Source: Candidatus Aminicenans sakinawicola JGI OTU-1 (GTDB lineage Bacteria; Acidobacteriota; Aminicenantia; Aminicenantales; Aminicenantaceae). Taken from it: 64,000 bases of DNA. The position numbers and the translations under genes are program-made. Of this stretch, positions 19,869 to 28,693 are shown in pieces; the stretch's first letter is position 1; each line of letters opens with the position of its first letter. The stretch lies in contig AWNV01000001.1 of the NCBI GenBank assembly GCA_000493965.1, positions 62,001 through 126,000 of the forward strand, written 5' to 3'. The notes below the pieces were generated by a model that was not told the origin of the DNA, did no database searches, and saw only the letters and a list, made by a program, of their open reading frames with translations.

Positions 19869-21050
19869 ATGAAAAAGCGGATAGGGATTTTAACTGGTGG
19901 CGGTGATGTCCAAACTCTCAATTCTGTTATAGCTTCCGCTTACAATGCTGCTAATACCTTAAACATTGAATTGGTAGGAATTATAAAAGGGTGGAAAGGA
20001 GCACTAGAGGCGAATTATGTTGATCTATCAAATCTTTCCATTGACCCAAAAATTGGAGGGTCAATCTTAAAGCACTCACGGGTTAACATAAGTAAAGTTG
20101 AAAATGGATACGAAAAGGTTTTGGATAATTTTAAAAGAAACAATATAACAGGTTTAATTGTTATTGGAGGAGAAGACACTCTATCTAATGCGTTTTTGAT
20201 TAAACTAATTCCCCAAGTTCTTATTTCAAAGACAATAGATAATGATGTGGGTCAATTTGAATATAATGATAAAGAATTCAGATTAGAGAATATTATTAAC
20301 TATTTTACTTTAGGCTTCCCGACTGCGGCTGAAAAGATAACCTCTTTTGTTAGCTTGAAAGAAGGTCTGAGAACTACAGCTTATTCCCATGAAAGAATTA
20401 TTATACTGGAGGCGATGGGAATGCATTCAGGTTGGCTTGCTCTTTCTTCGGGAATGGGTTACCCAGATTTTATCATTATCCCTGAATTTCCATTGAAGTA
20501 TGAATTGTTTCTAGACAAGGTTATAAAAAAATATGAATATCAAAGACATCTTATCATTGTTGTGGCTGAAGGCGCAAAAAGGCAAAATGGATCATATGTT
20601 TGTGCAGAAAAAGATGAAATTGAAGATTTTGACCATCCTCGTTTTGGTGGGTCGGCATATGCTCTAAGAGATCAATTAAAAAAAGATTTAGTAAAACATT
20701 TCAATCTAAGGAATATTAACGCTGTGAATCCTTCGTACTTATATCGCTCAGGAACCCCAAATGAGCTTGATCAATTTTGGGCAAAAAGGCTGGGAGAAAG
20801 AGCAGTCAAATTGTTAGCTGATGGAATGAATGAGACAAGTTTTCTTGCTATTCAAAAAAATAAATCAGGATTCAGAGTTAAAAATTTCCCTTTATCAAAT
20901 TTCAACTCTATTGATGAATTACATAGGTTTGTTGATAATAGACTTTATGACCCGGAAGAATTTCAAATTACTGAAAATGGTAAGAAGTACTTAAGGGAAA
21001 TTGTTGAAGAAATTCCGGTTGAGAAATCATATGGAATAAAAGAGGGATAG
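19869..21050 (+). CDS. Divergent 6-phosphofructokinase-family enzyme (probably PPi-type)
   Basis: A 393-residue protein of the PFK fold. TGGGDVQTLN replaces the usual GGDAPGMN, and GGSILKHSR keeps the catalytic-site arginine. GGEDT replaces GGDGS, where an acidic residue in the fourth position is a mark of pyrophosphate use. SKTIDNDV keeps lysine and both aspartates, and SHER keeps the substrate arginine. However, MGR is MGM, and the GHxQRGG box reads SYLYRSGTP, so some sugar-phosphate ligands are altered. The family phosphorylates fructose-6-phosphate; some members accept sedoheptulose-7-phosphate. Being set between a GHMP kinase and a transaldolase-like gene, it suggests a dedicated sugar-supply role rather than glycolysis. 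Confidence 0.75.
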   Translation: MKKRIGILTGGGDVQTLNSVIASAYNAANTLNIELVGIIKGWKGALEANYVDLSNLSIDPKIGGSILKHSRVNISKVENGYEKVLDNFKRNNITGLIVIGGEDTLSNAFLIKLIPQVLISKTIDNDVGQFEYNDKEFRLENIINYFTLGFPTAAEKITSFVSLKEGLRTTAYSHERIIILEAMGMHSGWLALSSGMGYPDFIIIPEFPLKYELFLDKVIKKYEYQRHLIIVVAEGAKRQNGSYVCAEKDEIEDFDHPRFGGSAYALRDQLKKDLVKHFNLRNINAVNPSYLYRSGTPNELDQFWAKRLGERAVKLLADGMNETSFLAIQKNKSGFRVKNFPLSNFNSIDELHRFVDNRLYDPEEFQITENGKKYLREIVEEIPVEKSYGIKEG

Positions 21051-21095
21051 AAATTAAGATGAAATGGAAATCAATATGATAACAAAGGAGGAACA

Positions 21096-21788
21096 ATGGC
21101 CATATTTTTAGACACAGGTAAAATTGAAGAAATCAAAAAGTACATGAATATGGGCGTTCTAAGAGGAGTAACGACCAATCCGACTATTCTTTTAAAATCT
21201 GGAGTAAAAGGAGGAAAAAAGGCTATTAAGAATAGATCAATTGAAATTGCGAATATAATTAAACCCTATCCTCTATCAGTTGAGGTTACGACGAATGAGC
21301 CACAAGAAATGATTGAACAGGCGAGAGAGTTTTCTGAGTGGGCAGGAAATATTAATGTAAAAATAACAGTCCATGGCCCTAACGGTGAACTTGATAACCT
21401 AGAAGTGGCGCACTTACTAGAGACCAAATACGATATTCGTGTCAATGTTACAGCCATGATGAGTGCGCAGCAATGCTTTTTAGCTGCTTTAGCTGGGGCC
21501 ACATATGTCTCTTTATTCGGGGGAAGGGTGAACAACATGGGTTATAATGTTTGCATGGAAATAAAAAAACTTCGTAAGGTTCTTGACAATTTTGGCCTTA
21601 AGGCAAAAATTATTATAGGCTCAACACGGGAAGTTTTAAACGTTATAGAGTGGCTTGAGGCAGGTGCTCACATTGTTACTGTTATGCCTGAATTTCTTAA
21701 AGGAATGATTATTCATCCTTACAGCAAAGAAACGGTGCAGATGTTTCTTGATGATGCGAAAAAAGCTGAGGAGATGCTTAAGTCCTGA
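21096..21788 (+). CDS. Transaldolase-family (TalC/fructose-6-phosphate aldolase-like) protein
   Basis: A 230-residue single-domain TIM-barrel aldolase. FLDTGKIEEI, TTNPTILLKSG and INVKITVH contain the family's N-terminal aspartate, TTNP motif and Schiff-base lysine (near residue 90). VSLFGGRVNNMG and IIGSTREV match later barrel strands. The short length fits the TalC/MipB group rather than full-length TalB. AAAGGAGGAACA precedes the ATG, a strong ribosome-binding site. The enzyme would make or break a ketose phosphate such as sedoheptulose-7-phosphate, which fits the adjacent kinase and PFK-like genes. Confidence 0.8.
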   Translation: MAIFLDTGKIEEIKKYMNMGVLRGVTTNPTILLKSGVKGGKKAIKNRSIEIANIIKPYPLSVEVTTNEPQEMIEQAREFSEWAGNINVKITVHGPNGELDNLEVAHLLETKYDIRVNVTAMMSAQQCFLAALAGATYVSLFGGRVNNMGYNVCMEIKKLRKVLDNFGLKAKIIIGSTREVLNVIEWLEAGAHIVTVMPEFLKGMIIHPYSKETVQMFLDDAKKAEEMLKS

Positions 21789-21923
21789 GATGTCCTTGAT
21801 AACAGTCTGTTCCTGAGTAAAAAATCAAGCGAACTACTTTGATATAGCATGTTAATGAAGATGCAAAAGTACTTAAAAAAAAGATCGTATTTGGCCTTGA
21901 CAATTAGACTACTTCAAAATAAT

Positions 21924-22001
21924 GTGCAAAGCCCTTGAAGCGATATAAAACTATAGGAATCCTGCTGAGTGCAGTTTTACTTGCAGTAGTGCTATTTAAA
22001 G
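21924..22001 (+). repeat. Right direct repeat: 5' region of the intact AglD-like gene
   Basis: This is the intact counterpart of the decayed copy at 17431-17497 and includes the TTG start codon at 21935. The two copies lie about 4.5 kb apart in direct orientation and bound the FAD oxidoreductase/GHMP kinase/PFK/transaldolase cassette. Upstream similarity is weak and fades within about 15 bases. Confidence 0.7.
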
Positions 22002-22900
22002 CAGATTTGGGCGAAGTGGCTGCGGCACTGCGAGGAGCAGATTACCGATATCTGCCATTAGCAGTGACCATTTATCTGACCAGCTTCCTTCTCCGCTCAT
22101 GGCGGTGGGGGGTCCTTTTGAGGCCAGTTAAGCCTGGTATAGACTTTGGGTGCATATTCTCCACGATTATGATCGGCTTGACAGCCAACAATCTCTTGCC
22201 AGCCAGGATAGGGGAATTAGTGCGAGCTTATCTTATCGGTAAAAGGGAATCCATCAGCAAGAGCGCTTCTCTGGCAACTATAGTGGTGGAGCGAATCCTC
22301 GATGGTTTCACTTTACTTGCCTTTCTTTTTGCCGGTATACTGCTTATCGCCAATCCTTTGGTAGCTCTGGATTTTGGACTGTATGTGTTGGCTGCTTTTA
22401 TAGTGGTTCTGGTCGTGTTGGTTATTATGACTTTCCGAGGAGCTATGTGCTTGACCTGTATAGAGAAAGCCACAAGGATTTTGCCTGCCAAGTTCTCGGC
22501 ATTCGTAATAAGATTATTCAAATCATTCTTAGAAGGACTGGGATCGCTGCGAGATGCGCGACTGACCTTAAAAGGGCTGGCACTGTCTTTGGGAGTATGG
22601 ACTATTGAAGGCTTAGTATACTATATTATCCTTTGTTCGTTTGGAATTCCCCTTTCTGTCTACGCGACAATGGTATTGCTTGCCGTGGTCAATGTAGGAG
22701 CTGTACTGCCATCGGCACCGGGCGCACTTGGTACGTTTCAATTCTTCTGTGTCTTAGGGCTTGGCTTTTTTGCTGTGGATAAGAGTACTGCACTGGCCTT
22801 ATCGGTGGTCTTGCAGAGTGTTATGTGGCTTCCGGTAACTCTGTTGGGGCTAGGGTTTCTCTGGCGAATCCCGGCTGAACTGCGGTTTCGTATAAAATAG
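21935..22900 (+). CDS. AglD/UPF0104-like membrane protein (LPG synthase TM-domain family)
   Basis: A 321-residue protein of about eight membrane helices. It has the pattern of the lysylphosphatidylglycerol-synthase transmembrane domain family: LLPARIGELVRAYLIG near residue 90, then VVERILDG, and a C-terminal PSAPGALGTFQ. Family members (AglD, DltB-unrelated) are associated with lipid-linked glycan or lipid modification; the biochemical role is not settled. The start is TTG 21935 with no clear ribosome-binding site. Base composition is visibly richer in G+C than the neighbouring sugar genes, which suggests that this gene is older in the genome than the cassette before it. Confidence 0.8.
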   Translation: MKRYKTIGILLSAVLLAVVLFKADLGEVAAALRGADYRYLPLAVTIYLTSFLLRSWRWGVLLRPVKPGIDFGCIFSTIMIGLTANNLLPARIGELVRAYLIGKRESISKSASLATIVVERILDGFTLLAFLFAGILLIANPLVALDFGLYVLAAFIVVLVVLVIMTFRGAMCLTCIEKATRILPAKFSAFVIRLFKSFLEGLGSLRDARLTLKGLALSLGVWTIEGLVYYIILCSFGIPLSVYATMVLLAVVNVGAVLPSAPGALGTFQFFCVLGLGFFAVDKSTALALSVVLQSVMWLPVTLLGLGFLWRIPAELRFRIK

Positions 22901-23027
22901 TAAGAGAAACACATTCATACTTCGAAATGTTTGTGTTTGGTTGTGCACAGTCTGTAACAGTTTTGGTTAAATTTTTTTGTCATAAAAATGTTGACGTGAG
23001 CAGACGTTAATTTTACAGGATTGAAAA

Positions 23028-25085
23028 ATGCTTTTTAGAAACTCTCGTATTCGAGCGTTTTTCTTGTTTTTCGCTGTAGTCTATTTAGTAATATTCTACT
23101 TTTTCTATTTAAGGTATGTCCCTCTGGTAACGCCTTTTCAGATAATACTTATTCCGATTTTATTTATTCTTTTTGTTTTAACAATGACAAACATTCAATG
23201 GGGGATTCTGTTTTTTATCTTTGCCTTTCCATTAATAAATAATCTCCCCTATTTTTTTGGAATTTACGGCCATATTCCACATGCTCCTACTGCTTTAGTT
23301 TTATTTTTGGCTTTTTTTGCAGGGTGGTTAGTTCATTCTGTTTTTTCTAAATCAGAGATTTCTTTTGAACATCCAATTTTTAAGCCCTTAATTTTATTAT
23401 CACTGCTTATTTTTGTGTCCGGAATTATCACTTTCCTTAGATATTCAAACTTTTATCCTTTTCTAAGTGATTACGTATACGAGCTCATTACTAACACGAA
23501 TGGAGTAACCGCAGGGGGAGCCATAATGAGTTCGGTGTTTTTCTCCCTGAATTACTTAACAGGATTTGCTTTCTTTTTTATTCTTTTGAACACGGTTAAA
23601 GAAAAGGAATTTATAATAAAAATATTAGTGGTTTTATTAATAAGCACTTCTATTTCCATTGCTTTTGGTTTCTTCCAGCATTACAAAGATATAGAAATTG
23701 CAAATAATCCTATCAGTTTTACTCAAGGATTTATAAATGGGACATTTAAAGATGCTATGTCTTTCGGGGGCTATTTAGCTGTTTTAATTCCCGTGATATT
23801 ATCAATGATTTTTTTCTTTAAGGGTACGCTTAGAGTTTTTTCCTTTTTAGTATTCATATCTGCAGTATTTATCCTTCCTAATACCGGTTCAAGAAGCGGC
23901 ATTGTAGCTTTGGCTGTAAGTTTTGTGTTTTTTCTGGGTTTTTATTTAATAAGCCTGAAAAAACAAAAATCTTTCTCTTTAAAGAAAATAATGAGTTTTG
24001 GTGCAGCCTTTTTACTTATTTTTTCTGTTATTATATCGATTCTATTATTTTCAAAAGGTTCTATAGTGTATAAAAGATTAGATGAATTGTGGGTGTCATA
24101 TAAAGAGGGCGGATTGGAGAAAGCATTAGCTGAACGAAGTGCAAGCCAATGGAAAATGGCAGCCAAAATGATTAAGGACTATCCATTTACAGGAGTAGGA
24201 ATCGGGGCATTTATAATTGAGCTTCCTAATTATGCAGAAACAGATCAAATTCCTCTAAGAACCACGGATTCTGCAGAAAATTATTTTCTTCAAGTTGGAT
24301 CAGAGCTGGGAATAATAGGTCTTTTTTTCGCGTTGTGGATTTTTTGGTTAATTTTCAAACAGATAAAAAAAGGATTTGATAAATATTTATCTCAGGACAG
24401 ATGGAAGTATATTCGGATCGGATTTTTCTGCGGGATAATTTCTATGTTCATGATTTTCTTTGTACATACTTATATTGGAAGTTATGAAATTAAGTATACT
24501 TTCTGGCTCTTGGTTGGATCGCTTTTTATTATGAATAGAAATGAAGCTGAGCCTGAAAGCAGAATTCATTTAAGTAAAAAATTTAAAATTTTTAGCCTGG
24601 CGCTAGTTCTAATCTTCAGCGGGCTGCATTTATGGAATTCAACCCGCTCTTTATCTTTGAAAAGCCGGACAAAACTGTATGATCTACAGCAAAATTTCGG
24701 TCTCTATCAGTTGGAGAAAAACCAGGAGGGAAGGGAATTCAGATGGACGCGAGGATATGGTGGATGGACCATTAAAATTGAAAAGCCGGTAATTGAGATT
24801 CCAATGCTAGCTTCTCATCCGGATATCGAAAAAAATCCACTCAGAGTCAAGATCTATTTGATAAAAAATTTCTTTAAAGAGAAAAGACTGCTAGATGAGG
24901 TTGTTTTGACAGAAAACTCATGGAAAACTTATGAATATTATATTCCAGAGGAAGTCAATCGTCAGGCTATTTTGCTGTTCAAAGTTAGCAGAACCTGGAA
25001 TCCTCTGAAAACATTTGGAACTCCTGATCCAAGGAATTTGGGGATAGCTGTGGGGAAGATAAACTTTAAAACACTAAATCATTAA
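23028..25085 (+). CDS. O-antigen ligase/polymerase-like membrane protein (Wzy_C family)
   Basis: A 685-residue protein with about 12 hydrophobic segments. NTGSRSGIVAL and, after a periplasmic loop, DYPFTGVGIGAF with DSAENYFLQVGSELG match the Wzy_C (PF04932) ligase/polymerase motif, including the large loop just before the last helices. A C-terminal soluble region of about 130 residues follows the membrane part, which is an extension relative to most ligases. It would join or polymerise undecaprenyl-diphosphate-linked glycans in the periplasm. A strong terminator lies directly downstream. Confidence 0.8.
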   Translation: MLFRNSRIRAFFLFFAVVYLVIFYFFYLRYVPLVTPFQIILIPILFILFVLTMTNIQWGILFFIFAFPLINNLPYFFGIYGHIPHAPTALVLFLAFFAGWLVHSVFSKSEISFEHPIFKPLILLSLLIFVSGIITFLRYSNFYPFLSDYVYELITNTNGVTAGGAIMSSVFFSLNYLTGFAFFFILLNTVKEKEFIIKILVVLLISTSISIAFGFFQHYKDIEIANNPISFTQGFINGTFKDAMSFGGYLAVLIPVILSMIFFFKGTLRVFSFLVFISAVFILPNTGSRSGIVALAVSFVFFLGFYLISLKKQKSFSLKKIMSFGAAFLLIFSVIISILLFSKGSIVYKRLDELWVSYKEGGLEKALAERSASQWKMAAKMIKDYPFTGVGIGAFIIELPNYAETDQIPLRTTDSAENYFLQVGSELGIIGLFFALWIFWLIFKQIKKGFDKYLSQDRWKYIRIGFFCGIISMFMIFFVHTYIGSYEIKYTFWLLVGSLFIMNRNEAEPESRIHLSKKFKIFSLALVLIFSGLHLWNSTRSLSLKSRTKLYDLQQNFGLYQLEKNQEGREFRWTRGYGGWTIKIEKPVIEIPMLASHPDIEKNPLRVKIYLIKNFFKEKRLLDEVVLTENSWKTYEYYIPEEVNRQAILLFKVSRTWNPLKTFGTPDPRNLGIAVGKINFKTLNH

Positions 25086-25107
25086 TCTAATAACGTAAGA
25101 AATTAGC

Positions 25108-25157
25108 TGCTCCCAGAGCAATGTCCGTTAAGGACTTTTGCTGGGAGCATTTTTTTT
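25108..25157 (+). terminator. Rho-independent terminator
   Basis: A perfect 9-bp stem TGCTCCCAG (25108-25116) / CTGGGAGCA (25141-25149) can extend inward through GTCC/GGAC to a short loop, and eight Ts follow (25150-25157). It ends the ligase-like gene. The T-run touches the stop codon of the convergent minus-strand gene, whose last codons are immediately beyond. Confidence 0.9.
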
Positions 25158-26076
25158 ACATAAAAATATCAGGCCAGGTATCTGTTGCTCCATGAAAGGT
25201 CAGGCGTACGGCTTCTCCTTCCTTTACAGGCTTGATATAAATTTCATAATCACTCATATAGCGGTCAGCAGAAGGACTGGCGGCAAAAACAATATATTTC
25301 CCATCGGTTGACCATCTTGGGAAATAGCAGTGGGGACGTCCGGGAATTGAGTCCTCAAAAACAGTTTTATGATTCCCATCTGGAGTGCCGATATATATGT
25401 CGTGAATGCCGCCGTAGACCCAGACTAAATTCAGGCTGTCAGGACTGTAGTGCGGCATGCAGCCGCGGGAATAGATAGAATGACTGCTTCCGTCCAGCTT
25501 CACTATGTGGACGCTCCATGGATTTGGATAGTCAGAACTGAAAGAGAGCCATTTGCCGTCCGGAGAAATTGATGGATGCCTCAACCCTTTACCCTTAAAC
25601 TCAGGAAGCTTGGCAGGAATGATCTCTTCTGGTTTCTGTTTTTCTATATCATAAAGCATAATGGAGTTCCCTGATTCTTTTTGAATAACGTAAACAATCT
25701 TTGAGCTGTCCTCAGTAATATCAAATGAAAAACCATCTGCTACAACCAGTTGGAAATCTGATCCATCAGGACGCATCCTGTAAATATCATCATTTCGTTG
25801 ATAATAAATCCATTTTCCATCTTTAGACCAGACAGGGTGTTCGTTTCTTTCCCGGTCATTTGTAAGACGCACTTTTCCGGTGCCGTCAGCTTTCATCTTG
25901 TAAATTTCCCATGTGCCATGTCTTGAGGTAGACCAGACAATGGTTCCAGGGATCTTCCCCCTGATTGATGCCAGAACTTTCATTTCCTTAAGGGTAGGTG
26001 TAGTCTGAAAACTGCCTTGAAGAAATAGTGGAATGAACAATAGGATGACAAGTCTGTATTTATATTTATTTATGAT
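25156..26076 (-). CDS. TolB-like PD40/WD40 beta-propeller, probably secreted
   Basis: About 306 residues with repeated PD40 elements: IVWSTSRHGTWEIYKMKADG, HPVWSKDGKWIYYQ, HPSISPDGKWLSFSS and FPRWSTDGKYIVFAA, each a blade of a TolB-like propeller. The first TTG (26040) would cut off a hydrophobic leader; reading upstream gives KYRLVILLFIPLFLQG, a good signal peptide. An AAGAGGG ribosome-binding site at 26090-26084 is seven bases before ATC 26076, so a non-ATG start (ATC or ATA) is possible. An ATG at 26083 is out of frame and too close to it. Alternatively one base is missing here. The function is unknown; protein-protein or glycan binding in the periplasm is likely. Confidence 0.7.
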   Translation of the reverse strand: MINKYKYRLVILLFIPLFLQGSFQTTPTLKEMKVLASIRGKIPGTIVWSTSRHGTWEIYKMKADGTGKVRLTNDRERNEHPVWSKDGKWIYYQRNDDIYRMRPDGSDFQLVVADGFSFDITEDSSKIVYVIQKESGNSIMLYDIEKQKPEEIIPAKLPEFKGKGLRHPSISPDGKWLSFSSDYPNPWSVHIVKLDGSSHSIYSRGCMPHYSPDSLNLVWVYGGIHDIYIGTPDGNHKTVFEDSIPGRPHCYFPRWSTDGKYIVFAASPSADRYMSDYEIYIKPVKEGEAVRLTFHGATDTWPDIFM

Positions 26077-26093
26077 ATTTCATCCCTCTTTTT

Positions 26094-26972
26094 TTATTGG
26101 CTTTTATATGCAGCTTTATTGAGCCAGGATATTCCCAGAAAACAAAAATTCATCACAAGAAGAAGTTCAAGAACTTCAGAATGTAATGGAAATTCTGGAT
26201 ATTTTAAATAAAGCCACCCGAACATATCCCGAAATATAGAAGCCCAGATAAGCCCTATAATTAAACCCGGGAGGAGGATTCTACCAAGGCTTAAAAGATT
26301 TTTCCTGGCTAAAGCCGCTATTAGAAACATAAAAATTATAGTTCCCATACTAAACCATAAAGGTTTCCTCAGGGGATTGGCAGCTTCTAGCCCGCTGAAA
26401 ACCTTTAATATAACAACCAGATTAACACACAAGCCTAATGCGACAAGTGAAGTGATTATCCATAAAACCATTGAAAATGAACGAAGAGTTCCCTTGATTT
26501 CACTCTGGCCTCGTAAAAAGAAAGATGAGGGAAAATTTTTCTTGATTTGTTCTCCATTAGAAATAAAAATAAGTGTTCCTAAAAACCCCAAGAGTAATGT
26601 TCCCAGGCTGAATAGAATTGGTGACTTAAAAGCCCAATTAAGTCCCTGGAATCTGTTCAACAAGCCTTGAATGATAACATTCATTCCTGCACCAAGTAAA
26701 AAACCATATATAGCAAGCGCCAAATATTTAATGAACCAAGCAGAAATTATAATCTCAGCAGCAAAAACTCCCAAAATAAAAAATGTTGCAAGCAGAAGAG
26801 CAATCCAAGGCCAGGACCCTGAGGTTCTTGCCTTGAAGAATACCGCTGCCCAACATGTTATAAGATTAATTAGAAAATAGATTATTCTGAATTGAGAAGG
26901 ATGAAAAAGCGCGTTAGATGGACAGAAACATCTTTTTTTGCTATTAGTTACACTCATTTTAAGAAAAAACAT
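26094..26972 (-). CDS. Uncharacterised multi-pass membrane protein
   Basis: 292 residues with about seven hydrophobic segments and no motif that I recognise. The N-terminus is cysteine-containing and basic (KKRCFCPSN), then helices start near residue 30. It is followed, on the same strand, by the propeller gene about 17 bases later, so the two are probably co-transcribed and may act together. ATG 26972 is used; ATG 26957 is an alternative. Confidence 0.5.
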   Translation of the reverse strand: MFFLKMSVTNSKKRCFCPSNALFHPSQFRIIYFLINLITCWAAVFFKARTSGSWPWIALLLATFFILGVFAAEIIISAWFIKYLALAIYGFLLGAGMNVIIQGLLNRFQGLNWAFKSPILFSLGTLLLGFLGTLIFISNGEQIKKNFPSSFFLRGQSEIKGTLRSFSMVLWIITSLVALGLCVNLVVILKVFSGLEAANPLRKPLWFSMGTIIFMFLIAALARKNLLSLGRILLPGLIIGLIWASIFRDMFGWLYLKYPEFPLHSEVLELLLVMNFCFLGISWLNKAAYKSQ

Positions 26973-27200
26973 TTTTTAATTATAGCAATGAAAATTTTTC
27001 ATTTCAAGTCACTATAATATGATGAGTTTCACTGACTGTTTTAAGAAGGTCAAACTTGACTTAAAAAAGCTGTTTGGGCTACTTTATCATCTCGATCAGC
27101 CTAGGATCATTCCTGATATTGATATCTTAAGAATATAAATCAGTGTGAATAAGCAAAAGATTTTGAAATTGAAGGTTTGAAAAGGATTTTATAAAAAAAA

Positions 27201-27235
27201 TTGCAATAACTTAACAAATATGTTAAATAAATAGT
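27201..27235 (+). promoter_or_regulatory. Putative abiE promoter with a palindromic operator
   Basis: TTGCAA (27201-27206) and TAAATA (27224-27229), 17 bases apart, form a sigma-70-like promoter. The palindrome TTAACA-AATA-TGTTAA (27211-27226) lies across the spacer and -10 region, where a bound repressor would block RNA polymerase. The predicted transcript would start at or next to ATG 27236, which has no ribosome-binding site, so the message may be leaderless. AbiEi proteins are known to bind inverted repeats in their own promoter. Confidence 0.5.
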
Positions 27236-27874
27236 ATGAAATGGGAAGAATTTGTTAAAAAGATGGGTAATTTAGCTGTTATTGATACAGAGAATCTTCT
27301 TGCAGGTAAGGGAGACGATAATTCTGTAAAGGTGCAGATCAGCCGCTGGCTAAAAGCAGGACGTCTGATTCAGCTTAAACGAGGCATTTATGTTTTTGCC
27401 GAACAATATACAAGGATTAATGCTTTTGAGCCTTATATTGCGTGGGTATTAAAGAATCCTTCCTATATCAGTGTGGAGAAAGCATTGGAATACTATGATT
27501 TAATTCCGGAAGCAGTGCCTGTATATTGTTCAGTCACTACTAAAAGAGCAGGGGAATTTACTTCTGAGGTGGGGACTTTTTCATATAGGCATATTAAAAA
27601 AGAGCTTTTTTGGGGATATAAATCAATTACTTTAAATAAGCAAACCGGTTTTATTGCGCATTCGGAAAAGGCGCTTCTTGATTTAATATATTTAAAACAT
27701 ATAAAACCAACATTAGGATATCTAGAAGAATTACGATTACAGAATGTGGAAAAGTTGAATATCGATACATTATTTGAATATGCACAGAGATTTGAAAAAC
27801 CTAAAATTCTACGCTCTGCAGAAGTGATTAAAGAGTATATCCTTTCTTATAAGAGAGAGGAGAAAACGTTATGA
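27236..27874 (+). CDS. abiEi: AbiEi-family antitoxin / transcriptional regulator
   Basis: 212 residues. The N-terminal winged-helix-like region has VQISRWLKAGRLIQLKRGIYVF, and the C-terminal domain has YISVEKALEYYDLIPE and a ...HSEKALLDLIYL stretch, both typical of the AbiEi (type IV toxin-antitoxin) family. Such proteins repress the operon and counteract the AbiEii nucleotidyltransferase. The gene overlaps the toxin gene by ATGA. The palindrome in front of it is a likely operator. Confidence 0.85.
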   Translation: MKWEEFVKKMGNLAVIDTENLLAGKGDDNSVKVQISRWLKAGRLIQLKRGIYVFAEQYTRINAFEPYIAWVLKNPSYISVEKALEYYDLIPEAVPVYCSVTTKRAGEFTSEVGTFSYRHIKKELFWGYKSITLNKQTGFIAHSEKALLDLIYLKHIKPTLGYLEELRLQNVEKLNIDTLFEYAQRFEKPKILRSAEVIKEYILSYKREEKTL

Positions 27875-28677
27875 AGGATTATTTGTTAGAGCTAACTGCA
27901 TCTAAAAGAGGCTTTAATGCAAAATTGAATAGTATGCGAGAATATCTTCAAGCGTATATCTTGAAAATATTTCATGATCAAGGGCTGTTCCGAACTACAG
28001 CTTTCTTGGGGGGAAGCGCCTTGCGATTTTTACATGGACTTCCGCGTTTTTCAGAAAATTTAGATTTTTCACTTACAGTAAACAAAACCTATTCATTTGT
28101 TGATATCATCAAGAAAGTTGAGAAGGAATTTGAGTCGATGGGCTATAAGGTTTCTATTAAATATAATGATGAGAAGATAGTTTATTATGCTTTCGTGAAG
28201 TTTGAAGGCTTGATGTATGAAGCAGGAATTTCGAATCTTCCTGATCAGAATTTTACAATTAAGATTGAGATTGATACCAATCCTCCTGAAGGAGCTGTAA
28301 CAGAGACAAGAGTAGTCAATAAATATTTCCCTATTGCCTTTTTATCGTATGAACTTACGTCACTGTTTTCAGGAAAATTACATGCTTTGTTAAGCAGAAA
28401 GTATACAAAGGGAAGAGATTTCTTTGATTTGGGATGGTATATTTCACGTTGGAAAGCTATCTGTCCTAACATTTCATTGCTTCATAACGCACTCAAGCAA
28501 ACCGATTATAAAGGTGAATTGCCATTAGAGGATAATTGGAGGAAGTATATTTATGCGGTAGTAGAAAAAGAGGATTGGAAGAAAGTTAAGGAAGATGTAG
28601 AGAACTTTCTCGAAAATCCTTCGGATTTGGATATTTTTACAAAGGAAAATGTGCTCAATCTTGTTAGGGGAATATAA
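27871..28677 (+). CDS. abiEii: AbiEii-family nucleotidyltransferase toxin
   Basis: 268 residues. GGSALRFLHGLPRFSENLDFSL holds the DNA-polymerase-beta-like GS motif and the DxD-like aspartate of AbiEii toxins. IKIEIDTNPP gives the later aspartate strand, and ...SGKLHALLSRKYTKGRDFFDLGWYI is the typical C-terminal helix region with KxRDxxD-type residues. Family members are nucleotide-binding toxins linked to phage abortive infection. This is a defence module inside a glycan locus, not a glycan enzyme. Confidence 0.85.
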   Translation: MKDYLLELTASKRGFNAKLNSMREYLQAYILKIFHDQGLFRTTAFLGGSALRFLHGLPRFSENLDFSLTVNKTYSFVDIIKKVEKEFESMGYKVSIKYNDEKIVYYAFVKFEGLMYEAGISNLPDQNFTIKIEIDTNPPEGAVTETRVVNKYFPIAFLSYELTSLFSGKLHALLSRKYTKGRDFFDLGWYISRWKAICPNISLLHNALKQTDYKGELPLEDNWRKYIYAVVEKEDWKKVKEDVENFLENPSDLDIFTKENVLNLVRGI

Positions 28678-28693
28678 TCGAGAACTACAAACC

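Noticed and set aside
22908..22940. AAACACA / TGTGTTT hairpin after the AglD-like gene
   Set aside because: Seven base pairs with an internal loop and no T-run; a terminator cannot be supported.
26377..26880. Two plus-strand open frames opposite the 26.1-27.0 kb membrane protein
   Set aside because: The minus-strand frame has regular hydrophobic helices; the plus frames are low-complexity shadows.
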